NCBI RefSeq assembly: GCF_038502225.1
Contig: NC_091325.1
Span: 29,836,966-29,900,965 of the forward strand
Source: Cherax quadricarinatus
Lineage: Eukaryota > Arthropoda > Malacostraca > Decapoda > Parastacidae
Direction of reading: 5' to 3'
Length of the DNA stretch: 64,000 bases
A program made the position numbers and the translations under genes. This document shows positions 48,678 through 59,600 of this stretch, piece after piece (within the stretch, counting starts at the first letter, position 1; each line of letters begins with the position of its first letter). A model generated the notes under the pieces. The model had not been told where the DNA came from. It was given only the letters and a program-made list of their open reading frames with translations, and did not search any database.

Positions 48678-49523
48678 ATGGCTTGTTGTAGTGTTTTAGA
48701 ATCTCAGGTTCAAGTGTTGAAGAAGGAGGTTCTACTTCTTCAGGAGGAAAATAGGAAGCTGAAGCTTCGTATTGATGAGTTTGGGGGTGAGTGTGAGAAG
48801 GATTTAGCTGGTAAGGAGGAAATGGTCACTAGCAGTGATAGTGGCAGCCGCTTTAAGTGGCAAGTGGTTCACAGTTCAGGAAAAAGGAAGATGAGGAGAG
48901 TAAATAGAGAAGATGTGAAGGTAGGAAATCGATTCTCTGTTCCCTAAGACGAGTGTACTTCTGTGGTTAGTGAGGTTGAAGGTACCACTGATTCCCCTGC
49001 TAATCAAGGTAAGAATATTTTAATAGTAGGCGATTCTCAGGTAAGATATATGGACGATGCATTTTGTAACAGAGACAGAAAGGTCAGACAGAGAGTGTGC
49101 CTTCCTGGAGCTGGTGTTGGCGACATAGTCAGCAGGTTGGATAATATTATGTCAGGTAATGGGAACAAGCCCATTATCTGTCTTAGTGCTGGGGGTAATG
49201 ACATTGGGAAGGGCAGGAGAGAGGAGCTGCTGGATAATACAGGTCAGCCATAGAAGTAGTTAGGTCTACAGGAGGGATCCCAGTCATATGTAGCATCTTG
49301 CCTGGAAAAGGAGTGGGCAATTAACAGATGTCTAGGGCAATTGGTATAAATTGCTGGCGAGACAGGTACTGCAAGGAACTTGCAATCCCATTCATTGATA
49401 ACTGGGACCTTTCTTTGGCAAACGTAATATGTATGCAAGGGATGGGGTTCATCTCTCTGGGGATGGAGTGGTTGCATTAGCCAATTCAATTGAGAGGCAA
49501 TTGATGACATTCCTAGGAATTTA
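48678..49523 (+). pseudogene. LINE-A copy 3 ORF1 (coiled coil and SGNH esterase), broken
   Basis: The start MACCSVLESQVQVLKKEVLL matches the intact copy at 10744-11613. A nonsense change lies at about 48943 (SVP then stop where the intact copy has SVLQD). The frame reopens with GKNILIVGDSQVRYMD (nucleophile block) and CLSAGGNDIGKG (oxyanion block). A single-base frameshift near 49236 removes the downstream block V histidine region (AHPSGDGV-like sequence near 49445-49475 in another frame). Confidence 0.85.
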
Positions 49524-49658
49524 AACTGATAGATTATAGAGGTATGGGTGTTTGTGGGAAACAATCAGGCTGCATCATTAGGGTTAAAAACAGCAGTTAT
49601 TACTTGGATACCTCAGGAATATGTTTAAAAGACAATATTCAAAATAAAGTTGCTAGTA

Positions 49659-49743
49659 CACAAATAACCCGCACATAAAAGAGAGAAGCTTTCGACGACG
49701 TTTCGGTCCTACTTGGACCATTTACAAAGTCACACTGTTATTT
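49659..49743 (-). mobile_element. 85-bp tip of PLE-1 inserted in LINE-A copy 3, with 12-bp target duplication
   Basis: The insert begins CACAAATAACCCGCACATAA and contains GACGACGTTTCGGTCCTAC. It matches the outer end of PLE-1 at 13284-13370. AAGTTGCTAGTA flanks it at 49647-49658 and 49744-49755. LINE-A copy 2 (about 10600-10650, minus strand) has the same locus without the insert and with one copy of the duplicated word. It is thus a severely truncated retrotransposition event that kept only the element's 3' tip. Confidence 0.9.
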
Positions 49744-49805
49744 AAGTTGCTAGTAAAGGCAAATCAATTGATCAACAAACAAAGAGAGATACTAGAGGGC
49801 AACGA

Positions 49806-52555
49806 GTGACTAGCTCCCTTAAGGTTTACTATACAAATAGTAGGAGTCTAAGAAATAAGATAGATGAGCTAAAATTACTTGCAAGTGTAGGTAATATACA
49901 TATTATTGGTATAACAGAGACCTGGTTCTACCTGAAAGATAGAGAAATGCCTTCTGAATGCAACATACAGGGTTATAAACTATTCCACACTAATAGGGTC
50001 AACAGGAAGGGTGGTGGTGTGGCGATGTATGTCAGAGAAAATTTTAATTGTTGTCTTAGACATGATATAAGATTAGAAACATCGAACACAGAATCGGTTT
50101 GGCTTCAGTTTCTCGAGGGTCGTGACAAATTAATTTTGGGTGTGATTTATAGGCCCTCAAGCCTTGATAGGGAGTGCATTAAGCTGTTATTGGACGAAAT
50201 TCATAAGGCATCTAGATATGAAAATGTTGTGATAATGGAAGATTTTAACTTTAGACAAAATGATTGGAACAATATCACAGGAAATCTTGAGTCTAGTGAC
50301 TTTCTTGATACGGTTCAGGATTGCTTTTTAGAACAGGTTGTGACAGAACCAACTAGAGGAAACAATCTGCTTGACTTGGTTCTTGCCAACAAAGATTCAC
50401 TAATTAATAATCTTGAGGTTAATGATGAGCTTGGGGAAAGTGATCACAAATCACTAAGTTTCAATATATCATGGAATTTCCCAGATAACTGCTATCAAAT
50501 CTCTGTCCCAGATTTTCGCTTGGCCGACTTCATGGGACTGAAAAATTACTTGGGTGGGATAAATTGGAATGTCCTGACTATGGGTCAGGTAGGCGATCTT
50601 GGTTGCCAATATGACGTTTTTCAGGGCATAGTTCTAGCTGCCCAGACAACTTTTGTTCCGAGTAGGGAAATTAGATCTAACAAAAATGATCCCAAATGGA
50701 TTAACAATAGATTAAAACATCCCTTTGGTCAAAAGAGAGGCATATATAGGCGTATCAAAAGAGGGGATGGGCAGTTAAGAAATCAATATATTCAATTAAA
50801 GAGAGAAATAAAGAAATGAATAAGAAAAGCAAAAAGAGATTATGAGGCTAAGGTCGCAAGGGATTCAAACACTAACCCAAAAGGGTTCTTTCAGTAATAC
50901 AGAAGTAAGATTAGGGACAAGATTGGCCCATTTAAGAGTAACTCTGGTCAGATCACTGACAGTGATAAGGATAAGTGTGAAATTCTAAATACCTACTTCC
51001 TCTCAGTTTTCACCCAGGAAAATACTAGCGATTTTCCTGAAATAATAGATTATGTAGAACAGGATGATAATAAACTATGTACGATTGCAGTAACTAGTGA
51101 CATGGTCCTCAGACAAATAGAAAAACTAAAACCTAACAAATCCCCAGGTCCTGATGAACTGTTTGCAAGGGTGTTAAAGGAATGTAAAGAGGAACTTAGC
51201 ATACCTTTGGCTAATCTTTTCAACATATCACTACAAACTGGCATAGTGCCTGACAAGTGGAAAATGGCAAATGTAATACCTATTTACAAGGCAGGTGACA
51301 GGTCCTTGGCTTCGAACTATAGACCAATATGCCTTACCTCCATAGTGGGAAAATTTATGGAATCAATAATTGCCGAAGCAATTCGTAGCCATCTTGACAG
51401 GCACAGATTGATTAATGAATCTCAACACGGTTTTACAAAGGGGCGTTCCTGTCTTACGAATTTATTAACTTTTTTCACTAAGGTGTTTGAGTAGGTAGAT
51501 CATGGTAATGAATATGATATTGTGTATATGGACTTCAGTAAGGCTTTCGATAGAAACTTAGGGCACACGGAATAGGAGGAGAATTTTTTTCCTGGGTAGA
51601 GGCATGGCTGACAAATAGACAGCAGAGAGTTTGCATAAATGGGGAGAAATCAGAATGGGGGCACGTCACAAGCGGTGTTCCTCAGGGGTCAGTGTTGGGA
51701 CCGTTGTTGTTCACAATTTACATAAACGACATAGATGAGGGAATAAATAGCGACATAAGCATATTTGCTGATGACACCAAAATAGGCCGTCCAATTCATT
51801 CTAATGAGGACATTAGAGCATTCCAGGATGATTTGAATAGACTGACGTAGTGGTCGGAGAAGTGGCAGATGCAGTTTAATATTGACAAATGCAAAGTTCT
51901 AAATGTTGGTAAGTTAAATAACCATGCCACCTCCCTTAATACTACCAATTGCGAAAAGGATTTAGGAGTTCTGACTAGCAGAAACCTAAAACCAAGACAA
52001 CAGTGCGTTAGTGTTCGCAATAAAGTTAACAGAATTCTTGGCTTCATATCTAGAAGTATAAATAATAGAAGTCCTCAGGTTGTTCTTCAACTCTATATAT
52101 CCTTGGTTAGGCCTCATTTAGACTATGCTGCTCAGTTCAAGTCACCGTATTACAGAATGGATATAAAGGCACTGGAAAACGTACAAAGGAGGATGACAAA
52201 GATGATCCCATGTATCTGAAATCTTCCCTATGAGGATAGACTGAAGGCCCTCAATCTGCACTCTCTTGAAAGGCGTAGAATTAGGGGGGATATGGTCGAG
52301 GTGTATAAATGGAAAACAGGAATAAATAAAGGGGATGTAAATAGTGTGCTGAAAATTTCCAGCCAACACAGGACTCGCAGCAATGGCTTCAAGTTGGAAA
52401 AATTCAGATTCATGAAGGATATAGGAAAGTACTGGTTTGGTAATAGAGTTGTGGATGAGTGGAAGAAGCTCCCGAGTACAGTTATTGAGGCTAAAACGTT
52501 GTGTAGTTTTAAAAATAGGTTAGATAAATACATGACTGGGTGTGGGTGGGTGTGA
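49806..52555 (+). pseudogene. LINE-A copy 3 ORF2 (endonuclease-reverse transcriptase), with stops and one deletion
   Basis: The endonuclease (49806-50819) is nearly complete: VYYTNSRSLRNKIDELKLLA, ITETWFYLKDREMP, GGGVAMYVRENFN, GVIYRPSSLDREC and IMEDFNFRQNDWNN, then LDLVLANKDS and GESDHKSLSF. GDFN is altered to EDFN, a change at a metal-site aspartate neighbour. The reverse transcriptase (51000-51860) has [54 protein letters not shown] sequence and FADDTKIG. Breaks are stops near 50817, 51493 and 51848, and a deletion of about 30 bp after YMDFSKAFDR near 51553. The C-terminal domain (51869-52555) is mostly open. Confidence 0.85.
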
Positions 52556-52718
52556 GTTGGACCTGACTAGCTTGTGCTGCTGGGTCTGGTAGAGTGTTCC
52601 ATTCTTGAGTGGGGATGACCAGACTGGTTGGGTCATTGGTCTAATCCGGGGGGTCATGGACCTGCTCCGCATGGGTCAGTAGGCCTGTTGCAGTGTTCCT
52701 TCTTTCTTATGTTCTTAT

Positions 52719-54780
52719 AACATCAGTAGTACAGTAACATTACAGCAGTAGTACAGTAACATTACAGCAGTAGTACAGTAACATTACAGCAGTAGTACAG
52801 TAACATTACAGCAGTAGTACAGTAACATTACAGCAGTAGTACAGTAACATTACAGCAGTAGTACAGTAACATTACAGCAGTAGTACAGTAACATTACAGC
52901 AGTAGTACAGTAACATTACAGCAGTAGTACTGTAACATTACAGCAGTAGTACAGTGACATTACAGCAGTAGTACAGTAACATTACAGCAGTAGTACAGTA
53001 ACATTACAGCAGTAGTACAGTAACATTACAGCAGTAGTACAGTAACATTACAGCAGTAGTACTGTAACATTACAGCAGTAGTACAGTAACATTACAGCAG
53101 TAGTACAGTAACATAACAGCAGTAGTACAGTAACATTACAGCAGTAGTACAGTAACATTACAGCAGTAGTACAGTAACATTACAGCAGTAGTACAGTAAC
53201 ATTACAGCAGTAGTACAGTAACATTACAGCAGTAGTACAGTAACATTACAGCAGTAGTACAGTAACATTACAGCAGTAGTACAGTAACATTACAGCATCA
53301 GTACAGTAACATTACAGCAGTAGTACAGTAACATTACAGCAGTAGTACAGTAACATTACAGCAGTAGTACTGTAACATTACAGCAGTAGTACAGTGACAT
53401 TACAGCAGTAGTACAGTAACATTACAGCAGTAGTACAGTAACATTACAGCAGTAGTACAGTAACATTACAGCAGTAGTACAGTAACATTACAGCAGTAGT
53501 ACAGTAACATTACAGCAGTAGTAGAGTAACATTACAGCAGTAGTACAGTAACATTACAGCAGTAGTACAGTAACATTACAGCAGTAGTACAGTAACATTA
53601 CAGCAGTAGTACAGTAACATTACAGCAGTAGTACAGTAACATTACAGCAGTAGTACTGTAACATTACAGCAGTAGTACAGTAACATTACAGCAGTAGTAC
53701 AGTAACATTACAGCAGTAGTACAGTAACATTACAGCAGTAGTACAGTAACATTACAGCAGTAGTACAGTAACATTACAGCAGTAGTACAGTAACATTACA
53801 GCAGTAGTACAGTAACATTACAGCAGTAGTACAGTAACATTACAGCAGTAGTACAGTAACATTACAGCAGTAGTACAGTAACATTACAGCAGTAGTACTG
53901 TAACATTACAGCAGTAGTACAGTAACATTACAGCAGTAGTACAGTAACATTACAGCAGTAGTACAGTAACATTACAGCAGTAGTACAGTAACATTACAGC
54001 AGTAGTACTGTAACATTACAGCAGTAGTACAGTAACATTACAGCAGTAGTACAGTAACATTACAGCAGTAGTACAGTAACATTACAACAGTAGTACAGTA
54101 ACATTACAGCAGTAGTACAGTAACATTACAGCAGTAGTACAGTAACATTACAGCAGTAGTACAGTAACATTACAGCAGTAGTACAGTAACATTACAGCAG
54201 TAGTACAGTAACATTACAGCAGTAGTACAGTAACATTACAGCAGTAGTACAGTAACATTACAGCTGTAGTACAGCAACATTACAGCAGTAGTACAGTAAC
54301 ATTACAGCAGTAGTACAGTAACATTACAGCAGTAGTACAGTAACATTACAGCAGTAATACAGTAACATTGCAGCAGTAGTACAGTAACATTACAACAGCA
54401 GTACAGTAACATTACAGCAGTAGTACAGTAACATTACAGCAGTAGTACAGTAACATTACAGCAGTAGTACAGTAACATTACAACAGCAGTACAGTAACAT
54501 TACAGCAGTAGTACAGTAACATTACAGCAGTAGTACAGTAACATTACAGCAGTAGTAGAGTAACATTACAGCAGTAGTACAGTAACATTACAGCAGTAGT
54601 ACAGTAACATTACAGCAGTAGTACAGTAACATTACAGCAGTAGTACAGTAACATTACAGCAGTAGTACAGTAACATTACAGCAGTAGTACAGTAACATTA
54701 CAGCAGTAGTACAGTAACATTACAGCAGTAGTACAGTAACATTACAGCAGTAGTACAGTAACATTACAGCAGTAGTACAG
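52719..54780. repeat. Sat-22 array, middle block
   Basis: This is about 93 copies of the 22-bp satellite, highly uniform with the CAGTAGTACAGTAACATTA variant. Rare changes are CTGTAACATT and GTAGAGTAAC. It contrasts with the GTGACATTA-rich left block across the LINE-A insertion. Confidence 0.97.
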
Positions 54781-55815
54781 TGTGGAGAAATTTTCTCCAG
54801 GAGGGGGGTATCAGCCCCCTTCAGCCCCCTTCAGCCCTTTCAGCCCTGAGGGGCCACTCAGAGGGGACGAGCATCTTGTTTACTGCTAGAGTGAGTAATT
54901 GATCACAGATGCTATGCCACGTAGTCAAATGACCTCTGCTCCTTGCAGCGGTGTTGCAACGTGTATTTTTATAAGAGACAGTACATCTCTTATTTAGCAG
55001 GACAATTAAGGAAAATCCTGCTCCCACTTTATTACCATAGTAAAGATATTGTACATTGTTGTCTATGATTAAGACAGCAAGAAACAAAGATTCTGCTTTG
55101 CTTCATCGAGGAGGTGACAAGGATGCAAGGTACTAGGTCAGCGTTTTTTTTGTGCTGGGGGCAGTGACTGCATGGAGCGCTGTAGCGTCTGTCAGACTAT
55201 CTTTGACTCTAGGTAGAGTGACACTGATGCCAGGAGATCTGTGCATTAGTGTGAGCAAAGTGTCTCTAACACAAACACTTCAGAGAAGTGTGATCAGCTT
55301 CTCTTGTGATACATTGTGAACAATAAAGACAAATCTTGTGGAACATAGTGTACCAGTGTGCGTTTCCTAGACAATGGAAGACGTGGACATCCAAGGACAC
55401 TTCAGCTTCTATCAAGTCACCGATATCTGTCGAAGGTGTTGAGAACACCATAGCTCACGTTACAAAGAGCAAGGTATGTTACGAATTTCTTGTAGATCGG
55501 GGGATTGCGCAATTCTTGAGTCACAAGGAGTTTGTAATCAACCTATAATCGGCAGTAAGGTGTGGACTTTTGAGTCCAAACAAGTAAGTATTTCGTCAGC
55601 CATCATCGAATGAAATATGCTGACATAACACCCCCTAGGGGTAATTTATACTTACAAATTGTATCTCTTGACAGCCCACTGTTGTGATGGTTTCGACAGC
55701 TTCTAGACCTCGTCTGCAGGGGCGGCTGTGTAGACGATTTGCTGTCATTTATCAGCTAAGTGTTCATTATATATAGTTATAATAAACACAGCAGGTAAGG
55801 CCAAAAATCTCAACA
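54781..55815 (+). repeat. Bel/Pao 5' LTR
   Basis: This direct repeat of 1035 bp has TG...CA ends. It contains AATAAA-type signals near 55322 and 55788, and CAGGTAAG, a strong splice-donor consensus, about 20 bases before its end. Small open frames within it recur in the 3' LTR only because the sequence is duplicated. It should carry the element's promoter, although no clear TATA box can be assigned. Confidence 0.93.
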
Positions 55816-56624
55816 GAGTTTTGGTCGTGCTCGAACCGGATAAAGACCACACTGTGGTCCAAATATGTTGTACTACAGTGTACAAATAACCTATGAGCCA
55901 AGGTCCTTCGAAAAAAGCTGTAAAACTAGTGTTTTACAATATAAATCAGTATAAATGAGTCCCTCCAGACTCAATCACAGAGAATGGGCAGCCAAAAGAA
56001 AACGGGCGCTCACCCAGCGTTCACCCAACGAAAACGGGAGCTGGGTGACTCACCCAACAAGAAGACGGGGGATGGTATCCTGCACCCTCCATCAACTGCT
56101 CCAATCACGAAATCGCTGATTAATACAACAGCAACCCAAGTGATGTTGTTTGTCTGAGTGTATATATACACATAGTGTTTATAATGTTTATAGACAGAAA
56201 TTAAGAGACAAGATTGTGTTAAAGTTTGTTTCTTATAGATCTACCTGTTATATTAAAGGAACTTATATAAAGTGTAAGCTTTCAAATATATATTAACAGT
56301 GAAATTTATATATGTGTAAGTAATATTCATATGTGATTACAGTTATACAGTGACATTTATAGTGTATAGTGAATGAAGTGTATAACATCGTTATTTACGA
56401 TTAATCATCATGGTCAGGCTGACACAGCACACAAGCCATAAACACCAACCACATGTACCCTGTACCCTTCATGGTCATTGACCCTGAGGTTAAGCTTAGT
56501 GGGTCAGTAGTGTCTGACTCGATTATTGCTGACTTAAGCATAACAAAAACTCAGCTGTCTATAGCAGTACAGTGTTTTATAAACACTCTAAGTGTGGTGC
56601 TAGAATTTTCAGTATACCATTAAA
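55816..56624 (+). promoter_or_regulatory. Bel/Pao leader with probable primer-binding site
   Basis: Immediately after the LTR, TTTTGGTCGTGCTCGAACCG (55818-55837) occupies the place of the tRNA primer-binding site and resembles primer sites I know from Bel-type elements. The tRNA is not identified. The remaining 0.8 kb is an untranslated leader with two imperfect repeats around CACCCAACGAAAACGGGAGC (near 56000-56060). The gag-pol ATG at 56625 follows. Confidence 0.6.
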
Positions 56625-59600
56625 ATGGCTTGTTTGAAAACTCAGTTTCAGTCTTTACAGACTAAGATTACACAATTAGAAAATCTAATTTCAGTCTGTC
56701 TAGGATTAACTCAAGATACAAACATAGATTTTGATGATCTTGAGGTCAAGTTTGAATTATTTACACAACGTCTGGAAATAATTAATTCAGACTATACACA
56801 TTATGAAAATAAATTTCTTGAATCAGATCCATCTGAAGATGAAATTAAAAATGTTTTGGATACTTTTAGTGATCAACAATTAAGGTGGACAGGAGTACAG
56901 GCTATCTGCCGTAAAACTCTGTCACAGAGACCTACTACTAGTGGGCAACCACCTGTTACACCTGTAACAACAACAAGTGTCCCATTACCAAGCTTACCTA
57001 CATTGTCATTACCTATTTTCCAAGGTCATAATTATGAAGAATTCATTAGTGATTTTCAATCCATAGTAAATTCACGAACTGACATAGATGAGATTGCTAA
57101 GTTCAATTACCTTAAATGTCTTGTGAAGGGAGAACCCTATGAACTGATTAAGTCATTTCCGGTGGTCAAAGGCAATTATCAACTAGCCTTACATGTCTTA
57201 GCAGACAATTACTTTGATGCTGACAAGGCTAGAGTTAGACATGCAGTCTTAATATCAAGCTTGAAGCCACCCAAACATTGTTATTCAGACTTACAGGCAT
57301 TTAGAATCACATTAGACAATAGTCTCAGATCTCTAGATGCTAAATATGACCTAAGACAATGTGATTGGTTTATCAGTGGTATTGTACAAGATAAGTTGTC
57401 ACCACAAACTATTGAACGATTAAATATTATGTTCAATAAACGCTATTTCACTTGTGAGGAAATTAGCAATGGTTTACAAACAATAGTTTCATGCATGCAA
57501 GCAACGAGACAAGATGAAAAATCCACAAATCCCGTGGATAATAAACCTTCAACTCAGTATAAAAAGAGTATACCTACTCCCACTAAACCACATAATGGGA
57601 AATCCCATATAGGCATTTATCAAGCTGTGAATACAACAGACAGTAAACAAACTGTCACACATAAACGTACTCCAAAATGTGTACTTTGTGATGGAACACA
57701 TTGGGCACAGTATTGTAGTCAATACACATCAATAGAGGCACGTAAACAACGTGTTCATCAGCTGAAAAGATGCATCAAGTGTTTAGGTGAACACAAGGGA
57801 TGTAAATGCTCACTGAAGAAGTGTTTTAAATGCAAGGGTATGCATCATACAGCATTATGCCCAAATACTTTTGCTGAACAGCAGCAGACTTCCACAGAAT
57901 CAGGAAGTCAACAAGCAACAGCATTAAATGTGAGAGATAAGTTTAAGGCAACTGCTCTCCCGATAGCTCGAGTTGAGTTATCTAATAAATTACACAAAAC
58001 CAATGTGCTAACACTATTTGATCAAGGCTCACAAAGGTCCTTCATAAGAAGATCAGTGTTGCAGAAACTGAATAAACAACCCTATGCCAAAATACAGTTA
58101 GATATAGCTGGTTTTTTCCACAATTCTGGTAAACAGACATATGACCTAGCCAGAATCACTGTTGGTCTAGGAAACAGGAAAAAGACAGTAGAAGCTGTGG
58201 TAGTAGATGATTTGCCTAAGTCTGTGCAGATCCAGGGATTAAAAGAAACAGTTGCAGCACTGAAAGCAGCTAAGGTCAAGTTAGCCTGTCCTGACATACA
58301 GACGGACACAATTAGTCCAATTGATTTAATCATTGGAAGTGATTATTATCACTGTTTTGTGCAAAATATAGTAAGTAAACATGATGTTCACTTGCTGAAA
58401 ACAGCAGGAGGCCACATGATATGTGGTCCCATTCCCTCTCAAAGTGGGAAAGAAGCTGATATTGATTCAGTGGAAAATGTACTAGTTACGAGAATAACCG
58501 CTGATCATGTACCACAGCAAAAATTATCATTACTGGAAGAAATGAATGAACCAGTTGATAAGTTGTGGGATTTAGATGCGATAGGTATTGATGTAAATAA
58601 ACCAAGCCCACAAGAGTCTCAGACTTATAACCAATATTTGGACACTGTCAAATATAAAGATGGACAGTATTGGGTTAGGTTACCATGGAAATTAAATCCA
58701 CCACATCTGCCTAGCAATTATCGCATGGCTTTCGGACAGATGAAAGCACAAATACATGAGCTCAGGAAGAATCCAGAGCTACTGACTGTCTATGATAATA
58801 TCATACAAGAACAGTTGGACAATAAATTCATTGAGGAAATAGTCGAAGATAAGTTGAAGACAAACGCTCATTATCTCCCGCACCATGGAGTCAGAAAAGA
58901 TTCTGAAACCACTCCACTACGTGTTGTATATAATTGCAGCGCACGTGCAAATAAAGATGTAGCAAGTCTTAATGACTGTCTGATGACCGGACCCTCACTA
59001 ACTGAGAAGCTTGGAGACGTGCTTATGAAATTTCGCACAAACCCATATGCCTACACGGCTGATATTTCCAAGGCTTTCTTAAGAGTAGGACTACAAGAAA
59101 TAGATAGAGATTATACTCGATTCTTGTGGCCTGAAAATCCACATGATCCTCAAAGTCCTGTGAAAACTTATTGTTTCAAATCAGTATTATTTGGTGCAAC
59201 ATCCTCTCCATTCTTACTAGAAGCTACTCTAAATACACATTTGAAGAAATCTGAAAGTCCCTTCAAAGAAGTCTTAAAGAAAAGTTTCTATGTGGACAAT
59301 CTTCAAGGTACTGTGAATAAAGAGGAGGATTTGAAATCCTTATACAGAGAAGCTAACAAGGAGATGAAAGAAGCAAATATGCCTCTAAGGATGTGGAATA
59401 CAAATTCAAAGCAATTAAGGGAACTTATCAAAGAAGATTTAACTGAAACTGAAATTCCTGATTGCAACAATATGCTGGGACTTAATTGGAACACACAGGA
59501 AGATACTTTGAGTCTCAAAAGGATAAACAATAAATCATGCAGTACACTCACTAAACGTAGTTTACTGTCAGAGGTATCACAATGTTTTGATCCTCTAGGA

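Larger units (their letters stand above)
48603..52718 (+). mobile_element. LINE-A copy 3 (CR1-like), full length, inserted in Sat-22
   Basis: This 4.1-kb plus-strand copy runs from ACGCTGAGGTCAGTGG (a 5' end shared with copy 2) to TTCTTTCTTATGTTCTTAT. Both flanks are Sat-22. It contains ORF1 (48678-49500), a linker with an 85-bp PLE-1 fragment, and ORF2 (49806-52555). Several stops and deletions make it inactive, but overall similarity to copy 2 is high. Confidence 0.93.

Noticed and set aside
54821..55548. Identical small frames in both Bel LTRs (54821-55087 with 61983-62249; 55336-55548 with 62498-62710)
   Set aside because: They are duplicated because the LTR is duplicated. There is no known domain, and a position inside the LTR makes coding unlikely.
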